64,000 nt of DNA from Atherix ibis (lineage: Eukaryota; Arthropoda; Insecta; Diptera; Athericidae). The notes beneath the pieces were generated by a model that was given only the letters and a program-made list of their open reading frames with translations, was not told where the DNA came from and did no database searches. The stretch is from NCBI GenBank assembly GCA_958298945.1, contig OY282605.1, forward strand, positions 109,922,267 to 109,986,266, given 5' to 3'. This document shows positions 36,151 to 46,125 of the stretch, piece by piece. Each line of letters begins with the position of its first letter. Positions within the stretch are counted from its first letter, which is position 1. Both the position numbers and the translations under genes were made by a program.

Positions 36151-36226
36151 TGGGTATGTGAATAAGCAAAATTGTCGGTTTTGTTCCTCAGCCCAAAACC
36201 GACAATTTTGCTTATTCACATACCCA
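36151..36226. repeat. perfect hairpin, 33 bp arms, 10 bp loop, inside a transposase relic
   Basis: Arms 36151-36183 and 36194-36226 are exact reverse complements around TTCCTCAGCC. On the minus strand the right arm encodes GYVNKQNCRFW in its correct place. The left arm is an inverted copy of it that replaces about 35 codons of original sequence. Confidence 0.95.
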
Positions 36227-36715
36227 TTCAACAATAAATGGGCTTCGTCGCTAAACGAATTTTTGTGGTAAAAAAAAACATTTTCTTTAAGTGGTTCTAA
36301 GGTCCACTCACTGAAATTTCGACGCTTTGATAAGTTTTTCGGCTTAAGTTCTTCAACAACCTGTATTTTATACGCTTTAAGACTAAGATCGTTGTGTATA
36401 ATCTGCCACATAGTCGACTAACACAATCTCTATTGATGTGAACGACGACGGATGGACAAATCGCGCGTGGTCTTTACCAACACTGGACGCTACGGCAGCA
36501 ATATTTTCCTCTGTACGCACTCTACGCATACGGGTTGGTGGTTTGATGTCCAATAGCATAAAATTGCTCAAAATGTTGTCACTATGGCTTGAAATGCTTG
36601 CTCAGTATGAAGGTGAGTGTGCTATGCTTATATTTCACAGGATTCACTACTAAATAGCTACTATCCACTGCAAGAGTATGGAAGATCACTACGGTAGATA
36701 AGTTCGATATATTGT

Positions 36716-36835
36716 GGAACTATTATTAATAAAATATTATTATTGTCTCAACTATTTTATTTAGTTTAGAAAAAATAAATAAGGTTTGCAGTTTACTTAT
36801 TAAATATTACTAATAAAATTATTATTAATAGTTCC
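36716..36835. repeat. short inverted-repeat unit, ~120 bp
   Basis: Ends GGAACTATTATTAATAA and TTATTATTAATAGTTCC are inverted with one base different. The interior is AT-rich. It could be a miniature inverted-repeat element; the target duplication is not clear. Confidence 0.55.
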
Positions 36836-36839
36836 ATAA

Positions 36840-37565
36840 CAACGCTTTATGAAAATATTCGTTCTTTTATTGCAACTTATCGTTCACTTCTTCCAAATAA
36901 TGGTCGTCATAATCGACCTAATCTGCTCGCTATTCCTTTCAGCATATAGTTTAACTTTTTTATGATACAAAGGCGGGCACTAAAATAATTGCGCTAAAGT
37001 ACAAGCGCAGGTCAGTATTAATGTTAATCTAACAGATTGATCAGTTCTCTCATATAATAGGTAAAAGCAAATACTGATCGTACTTTCGGGGTCACTGTCA
37101 TTTTAAACGTTGATAGATGTTTACAGGGAGTATCATATAGAATAGTTCTTATAATAGTAGATTCTAATGATAGGATAGACGTGATTGCAAATCATGGGAA
37201 AATGGAGACTTTTGATATACGAGAATCAGTTTTTTTTTAACATAAAAAAGTACGAAATAGTATCGATAATTTAATTGTAAAAATTGGTTGGTACTCGAAG
37301 TTTTACTGCGTAAGTCTCCATTGACTATATAGTATAAATATAATAGCAAGTTTTTGGCAATTAACATATAAGTTTTTATCGTTAATCTAAAAGTTTTTGT
37401 TGGTTACCCCCAAACACAAAGTGGTATGTATTAAACTATGTGTATATCTTTCGTCGAAAAGTTCAATTGACATGAATGCATCACTTTCGGAACCAATTTA
37501 TTAGGTTATTAATGCGTATTCATAATACAAGCTATGGTAAGAAAATGATGAGCCCTCCGCCACAT
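36840..37565. other. spacer, nothing recognised
   Basis: AT-rich, without readable coding or repeat partners. Confidence 0.45.
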
Positions 37566-37569
37566 AGTT

Positions 37570-38225
37570 TGTATGGGAGTCGCTTCTAACAAAATCTGGA
37601 GCAACGAAGTGTCATCAAAATTTTGTCTTAGCCTTGGTGAATCCGCGACTTTGACTTATACAAAGTTGTAACGAGCCGATGAGGATTTTTAAAATACTGA
37701 ATCTAAGTTGACCGAGAGTAACTGATTTTTCGGTGGAATTTAGCTATTTTAGAGGGCCAAGGAGCAGTTGAAGACGAAGGTCGCTCAAGGAGGTTTTTCT
37801 TGAACATCGAAAACCATCCGGTCTTAAAGAGTGTGATTAGTAAAAATTTATATTTTTGTATTGTATTACGGAAAATGTAACAGCGAAAATTTGGAGCAAC
37901 GATGTGGTGAACATGTTCGCTTAGGGAGGCCTTTAATTTGGAACCATCAATTAAAAATGAAACTCCTTGAAAGGCTCTCTCAATCGGTCAATATTTTAAT
38001 CAGTTTATATTTTTTTCAAGAGTTCTTCGCATCAACTCGGTCTTTTTGGGACGTCAAGGTTAAAAAACACTTGAAAGGACACCATCTTGTTTCTAGCGAT
38101 AATATTCAAAGAAATATAACCGTGGAGCTGAAGGCGATTCGAGTTAAAGCCTTCTAGCACTATTAAAAAGAATAGAAACAATGCCTCTATCGATCAATAG
38201 CTGCCAAAAAGAACTATTTTTTATG
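37570..38225 (+). pseudogene. mariner transposase relic, N- and C-terminal parts
   Basis: The first block has KFCLSLGESATLTYTKL (relatives IKFCVRLGESAxxTYxxL), then RAKEQLKTKVAQGG (relatives GREEVEDDxRSG) in decayed frames. The second starts at 37861. It holds VRLGRPLI and then KVKKHLKGHHLVSSDNIQRNI, followed by ELKAIRVKAF and, past a stop, the C-terminal QCLYRSIAAKKNYF (relatives RCxxAxGxYFE). The catalytic core between is deleted. It may be two nested relics, since an N-terminal motif seems to appear twice. Same lineage as 5505-5800 and 53770-54000. Confidence 0.68.
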
Positions 38226-38279
38226 AAAATAAAATTCAATTATTGCAATAAAAAAATCATCCTCAATACCCCTCATATA

Positions 38280-39038
38280 CGAGGTCTGGCCAAAAAGTAT
38301 CGAGAATTTGGTGTTTTTTTAATAATAATCTATTTATTCAAGAATATCTATTTTCTCCCCTTCAAAGTAATCCCCACCAGATATTATACACTTGTGCCAA
38401 CGTTTTTTCCAATCCTCGAAGCACTTCAAAAAATCATTTTTTGTGATCTTGTTCAGCTCCTCCTTCGATGCCGTCTTTATCTCCTCAATCGTAGCGTAGC
38501 GTCGTCCTTTCATGGGGCTCTTCAGTTTCGGGAACAAAAAAAGTCACAGGGGAACAAATATGGGGAATACGGTGGCTGCGGAATTATTAGTGTGTTGTTT
38601 TTGGCCAAAAATGGCAAAAACCAATTTTTGTTCTTCCACAAATCCGGGCGTTTCTGGCGGATTGCTTCGCGCAACTTGCGCATAACTTGCAGGTAATATT
38701 TCCTATTGACCGTTCTACCCTGTGGCAAGAACTTATGATGCACTACACTCCTGCAATCGAAGAAAACTGTAAGCAAAACCTTCACATTCGACCGAACTTC
38801 GCGCTTTTTTCGGTCTTGGCTCGTGCGGCAGCTTCCATTGGTATGATTGAGCTTTCGGTCCCACATCATAACCATAAACCCCTAATTCGTCACCAGTTAT
38901 AACCCTCTGGAGCAAATGCTGAACTTGTTGGCATAAGTAAGAGACATGAGTACCAACATAACGCCACAAAAAATCGAAAATCGAATATACTTAACCCGCC
39001 GAAATTCAAAATTCGCGGTAGGTTTTTAACAGACCTCG
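38280..39038 (-). mobile_element. mariner element with internal deletion, both ends present
   Basis: A 759 bp element bounded by CGAGGTCTGGCC on the left and the reverse complement of CGAGGTCTGTTA on the right, with TA on both sides (38278-38279, 39039-39040). The interior carries the C-terminal and central transposase parts; the DNA-binding half of about 150 codons is missing. A full element would be about 1.3 kb, so this is an internally deleted, non-autonomous copy. Confidence 0.88.
38334..38969 (-). pseudogene. mariner transposase pseudogene, catalytic domain without second acid
   Basis: The minus strand reads LLQRVITGDELGVYGYDVG (relatives GDESWVYGYD; first acid kept), YQWKLPHEPRPKKA and VRSNVKVLLTVFFDCRSVVH. 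It goes on with FLPQGRTVNRKYYLQVMRKL, RPDLWKNKNW, then jumps to FLAKNNTLIIPQPPYSP. The HHDNAPAHTS block with the second acid has been deleted, about 18 codons. The third acid survives in PCDFF. The C-terminus continues in another frame as PMKGRRYATIEEI and CIISGGDYFEG. This protein type is often annotated in insect genomes as SETMAR-like. Confidence 0.88.
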
Positions 39039-39059
39039 TATGCCACTTAGCCTTTTAAT

Positions 39060-39490
39060 TTAAGTCTCACTCCAGCTTGTTTTTTCAATGAACATTTTAT
39101 ATTCTAAATTCTTCTTCTTCAGCCTATCTCGGTCCACTTCTGAACATAGGCCTCTTCCAATTTTATCCATGACATCCTCTTTTGCACTGTTTCCTCCCAA
39201 TTTTTCCGCACGTGCCGTTAGAAATCGTCCCTCCATTTTGCTTGAGGTCTCTCGGCACTTCTCTTCTAATCTCTCGGTTTCTTTTTCATAATCTTTTTCG
39301 TCCATTTGAGATCATCCCTCGCTATATATCCTGCCCGTCTCCATGTTAGACTCGTAATGTATTGTACCACATCAGTGATTTCTGTTTGCTAATTTCTTCG
39401 TTGCGAATATGAACACGCAACCTGACGCCTAGTATTGACGTTTCGATCGCTCGCTGATGTACTCTGAGTCTGTTCACACTCTCTACTGTA
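39060..39490 (-). pseudogene. RTE-like non-LTR reverse transcriptase C-terminal relic
   Basis: The minus strand reads HQRAIETSILGVRLRVHIRN and, after one frameshift, TEITDVVQYITSLTWRRAGYI. It continues with ARDDLKWTKKIM, RPQAKWRDDF, NWEETVQKR and LEEAYVQKWTEIG. This order (RNxxI..RT..TDVVxxIxxxKWxWAGHVAR...W..RPxxRWxDD...W) is typical of the C-terminal tail of RTE-type endonuclease-reverse transcriptases annotated in insects. The polymerase and endonuclease parts are missing. The open frame on the same strand at 39060-39305 is in a different phase and is a shadow. It lies between two mariners, 22 bp from the TA of the first. Confidence 0.78.
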
Positions 39491-39543
39491 TGTGTCACAG
39501 ACTTACCTTATGAAATGCATGGCTATCTTTTTGTCTCTAATTA

Positions 39544-40317
39544 TTGGGTTATTCGGAAAGTAATTTCGTTTTTTCTCAACAGATTACTTAATTGTATTTT
39601 TTCACAGCCAACTTCACACATAATCCGCATAATCATATGTATTTTGATAGCTGACAGCAAGGTTTGCTTGTAAAAAAGTTACTGCACAGTAGTTTTTGGT
39701 TGATACCCTTTTAGATATGGATAGTGAAAAACAGCATTTTCGGCATATTTTACTTGTTTAATATATAATAGAAAAGATAAAAATGCTGTTGAAACAAGAA
39801 AAAAATTATCGGATGTGTATGGAGAAGATGTGTTAAGTGAGCGCCAGTGTCAAAACTGGTTCGCAAAATTTCGATCCGGCAATTTTGATCTCAAAGATGC
39901 ACCACGTTCTGGAAGACCAGTTGAAGCTGATGAAGACGCAATAAAGGTATCAATTGATGCAAACCGGCGAATAACAACTCGTGAGATCGCTGAGAGATTA
40001 AATTTATCAAATTCGACCATTCATGATCATTTAAAACGGCTAGGTTTAATCTCAAAGCTCGATATATGGGTTTATCTACTTACGGAAAAAAATTTCACAT
40101 TGACGTTTGTGATTTGCTTCTCAAACGTAAAGAAAATGATCCATTTTTGAAGCGTGTCATAACTGGGGACAAGAAATGGGTTGTCTACAACAATGTTAAG
40201 CACAAAAGATCCTGGAGTAGAAAAAATGAACCGGCTCAAAGCACTTCGAAAGCCAATATTCATCAAAAAAAGGTTATGCTATCTGTTAACCAATATGTAA
40301 CTTATTTCAATATGTAA
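39544..40317 (+). mobile_element. 3'-truncated mariner
   Basis: The left end begins TTGGGTTATTCGGAAAGTAA after a TA (39542-39543). GGxxAAGTAATTxCGxTTTTT ends are common in mariners of the Hsmar-like type. The transposase stops soon after the central block, and no inverted copy of the left end was found downstream, so the right part is missing. Confidence 0.78.
39718..40317 (+). pseudogene. mariner transposase pseudogene, N-terminal two thirds
   Basis: ATG at 39718 (MDSEKQHFRHILLV). An early TAA and a frameshift follow, then NAVETRKKLSDVYGEDVLSE, QCQNWFAKFRSGNFDLKD, APRSGRPVEADEDAIK, TTREIAERLNLSNSTIHDHL and LDIWV. A further shift leads to KRVITGDKKWVVYNNVKHK, the first catalytic motif (Asp kept; GDEKW became GDKKW), and to NIHQKKVMLSV. 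The second and third acids lie in the missing 3' part. Confidence 0.82.
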
Positions 40318-40319
40318 CT

Positions 40320-42174
40320 GAGTTTTAAAAAAACCGCCCAAGACAAGCCAATCTTCCTGGTAATTTCCGCTGTCTGAGATAAACATACGAGTACTAGCTA
40401 ACATTTTCCAGGGACGTATTATTGTTTTTTTTTTTATAATACTAAAAAAATATTCTAGATTTTTGAATTAAATTTTGCAATTTTTTTAAAAAGTTTCTTC
40501 GAATCCATTACCAAAATAAGATAACATAGTTGATTTTTATGTGGTTATTATTTAATTTTGATGTGGTTAATTATTAAATTAGCTAACAAAAAAGTTTTCT
40601 CGAATGGAACTTTTACTTTTTCCATAAAAAAATTGCCTATGCAAATGTGGTAAGGAAAGTAAAAAGAATTTATTTTAATTTTCCTTTTATTCTTTTAATA
40701 CTCAAAACTACTTTTTATGCTAATTAACAACTTTCTCAAACTGTTTAATTAACCCTCGACAACGATACTTCCGAAGCAGCTTTCCTAAAATTAATTCACT
40801 CTAACCAAAGTGTAAAAACATTTTATTTATTAAAAAAAAAAAAAATATGTTACAACAACAATAATAGTGAGTTCGTATACAAATATTTAGTTAAGAATTT
40901 AAATATGAACAAAAAAAAAGTGAAAATGTAACAAATTTAATTCTTTTACAGCGAAATTCAATTTCCTTTTTGAATTTTATTTACACTTTAAGTGTGACCC
41001 AATTTTGGTAACACTTTATTAGGCTAGAATACATTATCATAAAATGGAATCACATCATCAAATTCAAGAGGTTGACATTTCTGGGCAAAGGATATGAATA
41101 CTCATGCTATTATTCTAAAATAACTGAAATTAAAGTGTAATACGGTGGTGGGTTTTTCTCCTATTTTTTATCGCACTTTTCAAACAAGCAGCATATACAT
41201 TTCCGGGCGTCATAATTTCTAGCCTGAAACCGCATAATCGAAGGTTTCCATTCTTCTATTACCAATGAATGAAAGTAGATAAAAGGAGTTATGATGTGTG
41301 CTTTCTTTTATGGAAAGGGGGGAATACGGGAGTGAATTGATTCAACAATTGTTATGCAATACTATTTATACGACAATTTTCTTATCTGTTTTTTTTTAAA
41401 GAAGGTTTTTCTCTTTTTGATAAAAAAATAAAGTTCAAATTATTCCTCCTCAATTGGAATGAAATCGAAAAGATAAATGATGTCATCATCCTAATCAAGG
41501 AGATTTTCAACATTTCTGATAGAATCAGAAGCCCACTAGTATACCAAAGAGAAAAATATTTTCTACTTTTCTATGCGAATCCATAGAACTTTTTAAATTG
41601 TACTTTGAAACAGATTGTCAGCTTTTATATCTTATATTATCTATAAATTCTTGTTAAGACTACGTCTAAAGAAGGATTTTCATACGGATGAGTTTCTGAT
41701 ATGCTATTTCTGTATGCTTTTCTATCGTATCGAACACAAATTTTCAAGTTCATAAAACAGTTCTCCAAACAGTACTTGTATTTCTATTGATCTGTGACAT
41801 TTTCTATTAAAACGATTTTTTTAAAAAAGATTTTGTAAATTTTTTTTTATTATGATTATAAAATTCAATCATCTATGAAAAATAAGAATATTATTATATA
41901 AATAAGAATATACGTACTGGTTTGAATAAAAATATTTTAGAAAATTGATTTTTTCATAAGAATATTAATGCAATAAGTTAAAATAGTTGCATTTTTTTGT
42001 TAGAAATTAAATTTTCCAATGTTACTGGTTTGTTTGATAGCGACTTGGTATCGAGATGAAAGAGTTCAGTGTCTTCATCAAATTATCAATCAGTTGTAAA
42101 ATTATTCAAATTGTAGTCAGCGCCATCTAAGATTTTAACGGGTAAGTTAGTAAACGAACTTTGTTGATTAAAGC
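40320..42174. other. spacer, nothing recognised
   Basis: About 1.85 kb of AT-rich DNA with long A and T runs. Confidence 0.55.
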
Positions 42175-42176
42175 TA

Positions 42177-43216
42177 CCAGGGGTATAAACTTAAACCCGC
42201 TGTTTGGTCATAGATGGCGTGAGTGAGCGTATTAAGCTACCATGGACACGCCATACTTGTTTTTATGATTTTGACATCTGTCAACATTAATCAGTGCACA
42301 TTGTCACTAATTTCGTACAACAACATACATTTTTCCTTTGGTAATTATGTCTAGTTTTGTGCCAGAAAAAGAACATATGCGGGAATATTTGCTTTTCTGC
42401 TTTAATTTGAAGAAATCGGCTGTCGAATTGCATCGAATGCTTATGGAGGCCTATGGTGACAGTGCTTTATCAAAAATAACATGCCGAGATTGGTTTCGTC
42501 GGTTCAAAGACGGCAATTTTGACTTGTGGGACAAGAAGCGTGAAAATCGGCCTAGGAAGGTTGAGAACCATCAATTGCAGGCTCTTTTGGACGAAGACGA
42601 TACCCAATCGCAAAAAATGCTCGCGGAGCAATTGAGTGTTACTCAACCAGTCATTTCCATGCGTCTGCGTGCCATGAGGAAGATTGAAAAGATCGGAAAA
42701 TGGGTGCCGCATGAATTGAACGATAGGCAGATGGAGCGATGTCAAAACACATGCAAAATCTTGCTCGCCAGACTAAAAAGAAAGTCATTCCTACATCGGA
42801 TTGTGATAGGCGATGAAAAGTGGATATATTTCGAGAATCCTAAACTTAAGAAATCGTGGGTGGATCACGGCCAAGCATAAACATCTTCCCCAAGACCAAA
42901 TCGCTTCGGACGGAAGACAATGCTGTGGGTTTGGTGAGATCAGCAGGCTATTGTCTACTATGTGATGTTGAAACCTGGTGAAACTGTCAATGCCCACCGC
43001 TACCACCAACAACTGATCAAAGATTATCAACAAAGACATGACAAGCTGATTTTCCTCCACGGCAACGTACCATCGCACACATCAAAAATGGTCCGAAACT
43101 ACTTGGAGACCCTCAACTGGGAGGTGCCACCCCACCTCGCATATTCTCCAGACTTCGCCGCTTTCGACTACCACCTGTTTTCGTAAAAAACAGCGGATTT
43201 AAGTTTTTACGCCTGG
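42177..43216 (+). mobile_element. Mos1-like mariner (mauritiana group), copy A, C-terminally deleted
   Basis: 1040 bp, ends CCAGGGGTATAAACTTAAAC and the reverse complement of CCAGGCGTAAAAACTTAAAT, with TA on both sides (42175-42176, 43217-43218). It is the same family as the minus-strand copy at 28015-29254 and about 200 bp shorter. The loss is mainly the stretch between the third catalytic site and the 3' end. Confidence 0.93.
42347..43186 (+). pseudogene. Mos1-like mariner transposase pseudogene, copy A
   Basis: The start is taken at ATG 42347 (MSSFVPEKEHM), which aligns with Mos1. The frame continues unshifted to 43186 but has TAA at 42878 and TGA near 42935. KWVPHEL is at about residue 118. 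The first catalytic Asp is at 156 (GDEKW), the same number as in Mos1. A ten-codon deletion precedes KDYQQRHDKLIF. The second acid is lost: LHDN is LHGN. The third is kept (FDYHLF). The protein ends right after YHLFS where the 3' terminal repeat starts, so about 60 C-terminal residues are missing. Confidence 0.92.
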
Positions 43217-43219
43217 TAT

Positions 43220-44212
43220 GTATCTAGAAAAAATATTAACAAATCTAATAGAAACCATCGTCTGTTAAAGGTAAAGTCAGTCTAAATTTTTCCAATTAAA
43301 AATTCCAATAAAAACTTCAAAGCACCGTAATATCGATATTGTTATACAGTACGGTATAAGCCTGGAGGATCTTTGTGCTCAGCAATGGTTATCAGCTGTG
43401 GTTACAACTTGCACTGACCTGGGATCTTTGTACTCATCAATGGTTATCAGATGTGGCTAATGCACTAACATATTGAAGTCAATGCACTCCTTAAACATTT
43501 ATCAGCTGCAGTTGAAGGGTGCAACTGTACTCAGTGTTCAGTTCGACTAAAGCCAGCGCCAAAAAATATCAGCAATTAATTTAAATAAAATACTAATTAG
43601 AAATTTGACCGGTGCAGTAGGTCAGTCGTTAGCATACTAGACTACCATCTAAGAGGTCGTGAGTTCGAATTCCCCAATTAAAAAACAATTTTCCGTTCCA
43701 TTTCTCCTTTAATTTCCTTATTCCATTATCGTTTTTCGCCAAATGTCGTTTAGTATCGTGGCACTTAGAATATAACATTCAGTATAAATGTTACTTGAAA
43801 TAATAACAAACAAATACACAACAACTAATTAAAAATTTTATAACATTACATTTTATTCAAACGAAAAAGTTTTCTTGGTTTTAAACGCAGTGATAGCTAG
43901 TGATTTTATTAAAAGACATCAGGTAAAAGCAAATAAAATGGAGGTTAAATTAAAAAGGCCAAAGAAAAGGGTTAAAGCAACAGAATCCATGGTGCCTAGA
44001 ATGCGTACTCGATTAGAGACCTTATGGGATCTGCTATAGCAGATTCCAGCAGCCTCGGATACCAAAGCTATATATTTTGCATACAAGCTCGACTAATTAA
44101 AAATTTTATAACAATATTATATAAAAGAGCATCGACAATAGCTATTTCTGTAACCTGCACACATAAAATTTTATAACAATATTATATTTCTGTAACCTGC
44201 ACACATAAAACA
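43220..44212. other. spacer with short duplications and a tRNA-like stretch
   Basis: A 55 bp tandem duplication lies at about 43367-43475 (GGATCTTTGTGCTCAGCAA and GGATCTTTGTACTCATCAA). A second, with a period of about 62 bp, lies at 44105-44210. A 33-codon basic frame from ATG 43938 (MEVKLKRPKKRVKATES) is too short to call. Confidence 0.5.
43607..43677 (+). tRNA. tRNA-like sequence, probable SINE head or tRNA pseudogene
   Basis: An A-box-like GTAGGTCAGTCGTTAGCA and a B-box-like GAGTTCGAATTCC are spaced as in a tRNA. The anticodon stem (TAGA/TCTA) is weak and its loop does not have a clean seven bases. The acceptor arms do not pair well. No CCA is expected in eukaryotes. Best read as the RNA polymerase III promoter of a tRNA-derived SINE or a decayed tRNA. 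An active tRNA gene is less likely. Confidence 0.45.
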
Positions 44213-45047
44213 CGAGGGTTGTATGATTAATGCCTGGCCTTGAGAAGAGAAAACAATTTTTAAGTGTAAAATTCTTTTAATTTTTTAACATAGTTTTCTT
44301 TTATATTCGAAAATAGGAAACCATTGCTGTGGGCTAAATTTTGTGAAAGTGGTGGATGGGGAAGCAATTCTATCCTAAGTCATGAAATTTTTACCATGGC
44401 CAAATCAATACTCACCATTAATCGTTTACCTTTTTCAAGGTAAACGACGTGGATTATACCGCGTATATCCTAAAACACTGTCGCCATGACTTTGTTGGCC
44501 AATCAATACACCTTGGATTTTTTCGGCACCGGTATACTACGGAAAAATCACCGTTTTGACTTCTCTCTGTTTTCTGATGTCTTTTATCCAAATAAATCAT
44601 TAAAATATACTGTACCCGTTCAACTAAGATGCGCACAGCCTTGAAAATATCACACTTTTAACTCTCCGATCATTTATCATTATATCACGGTATTTTTTAA
44701 TCACTTTCTCGATGGTGATCTCAATTGAACAACCGGAACGTTCCTCTTCAAAAATTGCCGCCTTTAAATTCAGCTGTCCAATATTTTATAGTCGATAACA
44801 AAAGTGCAGAGTTCCCATAAACTTCAAAAACAAATATTTTCTCATCCATATTCGATTTTTTCCATTATTGTAAAATCACAAAAGTTGTTCACATTAAATG
44901 CCTGGCAATCGCAAACTAAATGACGCAACTGCTTACAAAATTTCATATAATTCTTGTAAAAGATTTGATTTTCGCAAAAGTAAAGTTGTTTTAATAGTAA
45001 CAGCATCATCTCTTGCCGAAGGTTAGGTATTTATCATACAATCCTCG
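44213..45047 (-). mobile_element. degenerate mariner with recognisable ends
   Basis: The left end CGAGGGTTGTATGATTAATG matches the reverse complement of the right end (CGAGGATTGTATGATAAATA). The right TA is present at 45048-45049; the left one is now CA. The interior carries a decayed minus-strand transposase. Right-end-like sequences of this family occur several more times just downstream (see 45051-45930). Confidence 0.8.
44290..44870 (-). pseudogene. mariner transposase pseudogene, heavily decayed
   Basis: Minus-strand blocks in changing frames: NLKAAIFEEERSGCSIEITIE (relatives DERSGRPxxVTxE), INDRRVKS, SHGDSVLG in the frame that also gives KVMATVFWDIRGIIHV, YLEKGK, and HSNGFLFSNIK (relatives PSDFFLFSNLK). 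The third catalytic Asp is Asn. The second catalytic block is not readable. The style is close to irritans-like mariners, as at 1130-2425, but the ends differ. Confidence 0.68.
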
Positions 45048-45050
45048 TAT

Positions 45051-45930
45051 ATGCAAAATTATAACATTTGCTCTAAAATATCTAAGCAAAATCTAATATT
45101 ATAAAAATTATTAACAAATTAGAGTTGATAAAAAGAGAAAGAATTAAGTAAAGACGAAATGTGATTTTTCTTTGAAATTTTTGCCATAGATATAAAAAAA
45201 TATATATTTAGTGTATTTCTAATAAAAACATCAATTTAAAAAAAAATTTATTTATTAAGTTCATGTGGTAAAGAGAGTATTCTGGTGAAAGGTTACATTT
45301 AACACAAATAAAGAGTTGTTTTATTAGTAGAAGTACCATCTCTTATCAAGGCCAGGTATTAATCATACAACTCTAGTATTGAATAATAGTAACTAATCTT
45401 AGAGAAAAAAAATTTAATAATTATATAGTATTATAAGATTTGATAAAATTCGATTTACGGAAAAATAAAGTTGTTTTAATAGTAACATCTCACCATATCT
45501 TGCCCAGGAGTAGGTATTTATCATACAATCCTCGTAAATGCAAAATTATAACATTTGCTCAAAATTATCTAAGCGAATTCAAATATTATAAAAATTATTA
45601 ACAAGTTATAGTTGATAAAAGGAGAGAGAATCAAGTAAAGTAAAAATGTGATTTTTCTTTGTGTGGTTCATTAAATTTTTGGTTCAGAAAAAATATATAA
45701 TTAGTGTATTTCTAATAAATACATTAATTTTAAAAACATTATTTATTAAATTTATCTGGTAAAGAGAGTATTCTGGTGAAAGGTTACATTTAACACAAAA
45801 ATAGAATGGTTTTATTAGTAAAAGTACCATCACTTGCCGAGGCCAGTTATTAGTCATACAACTCTAGTATTGAATAAAAGTAACGCTAACTAATCTTATA
45901 GAGAAAAAATTATGATAATTATAAATTTTT
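45051..45930. repeat. tandem repeat, 487 bp period, two copies, with mariner right-end sequences
   Basis: ATGCAAAATTATAACATTTG starts at 45051 and at 45538. The copies are similar through GGTAAAGAGAGTATTCTGG and GGTTACATTTAACACA. Within and at the borders are sequences like the right end of the mariner at 44213-45047 (CAGGTATTAATCATACAACT), ending at 45378, 45536 and 45869. All are in the same orientation, without matching left ends. Another copy ends at 52930. Confidence 0.82.
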
Positions 45931-46125
45931 ATTAGCTGTGATAAAACTCCAAAAAAAACTTAGATTAATATGCTACGATAGGTAAACCACCTACTTGGTT
46001 TTTACTTACGAAAAGTCTTCGGACCAAGAATTGATAACGCTTTTCAGTCTTCAGACCAAAATGTGGTAAGGTTACTTTAAATACTTAATTTTATTTACCC
46101 AATTTTTAGCAAAGTAAACAATTTA
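45931..46125. other. spacer, repeat edge
   Basis: Contains AAACTCC...CTTAGATTA...GGTAAACCA, which recurs in similar form at 52990-53060. Confidence 0.5.

Larger units (their letters stand above)
35533..36650 (-). pseudogene. Tc1/mariner-like transposase pseudogene (NWPPRS family), with hairpin and duplicated tail
   Basis: Minus-strand order: RTEENIAAVASSVGKD (helix-turn-helix region), WQIIHNDLSLKAYKIQVVEELK, NSFSDEAHLLLNGYVNKQN with first catalytic Asp, CRFWAEEQ. The hairpin at 36151-36226 then interrupts. Next come VFLERxHWLQG-like residues (relatives YFFKDNxG), WFxEDGATCLTAHETMDIL (second acid kept; relatives QQDGATCHTA), FGGRFISRFG, and a tail LAALEDNITCAISEIPAKML. About 35 codons between FWAEEQ and the YFF block are missing. 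The tail is present twice as a 158 bp tandem duplication. No terminal repeats were identified. Confidence 0.8.

Noticed and set aside
39060..39305. 81-codon acidic/basic protein on the minus strand
   Set aside because: It is in the wrong phase; the adjacent frame reads as an RTE-type reverse transcriptase tail.
43607..43677. Functional tRNA gene
   Set aside because: The anticodon stem and acceptor arm do not pair well, so it is kept only as a tRNA-like or SINE-like sequence.
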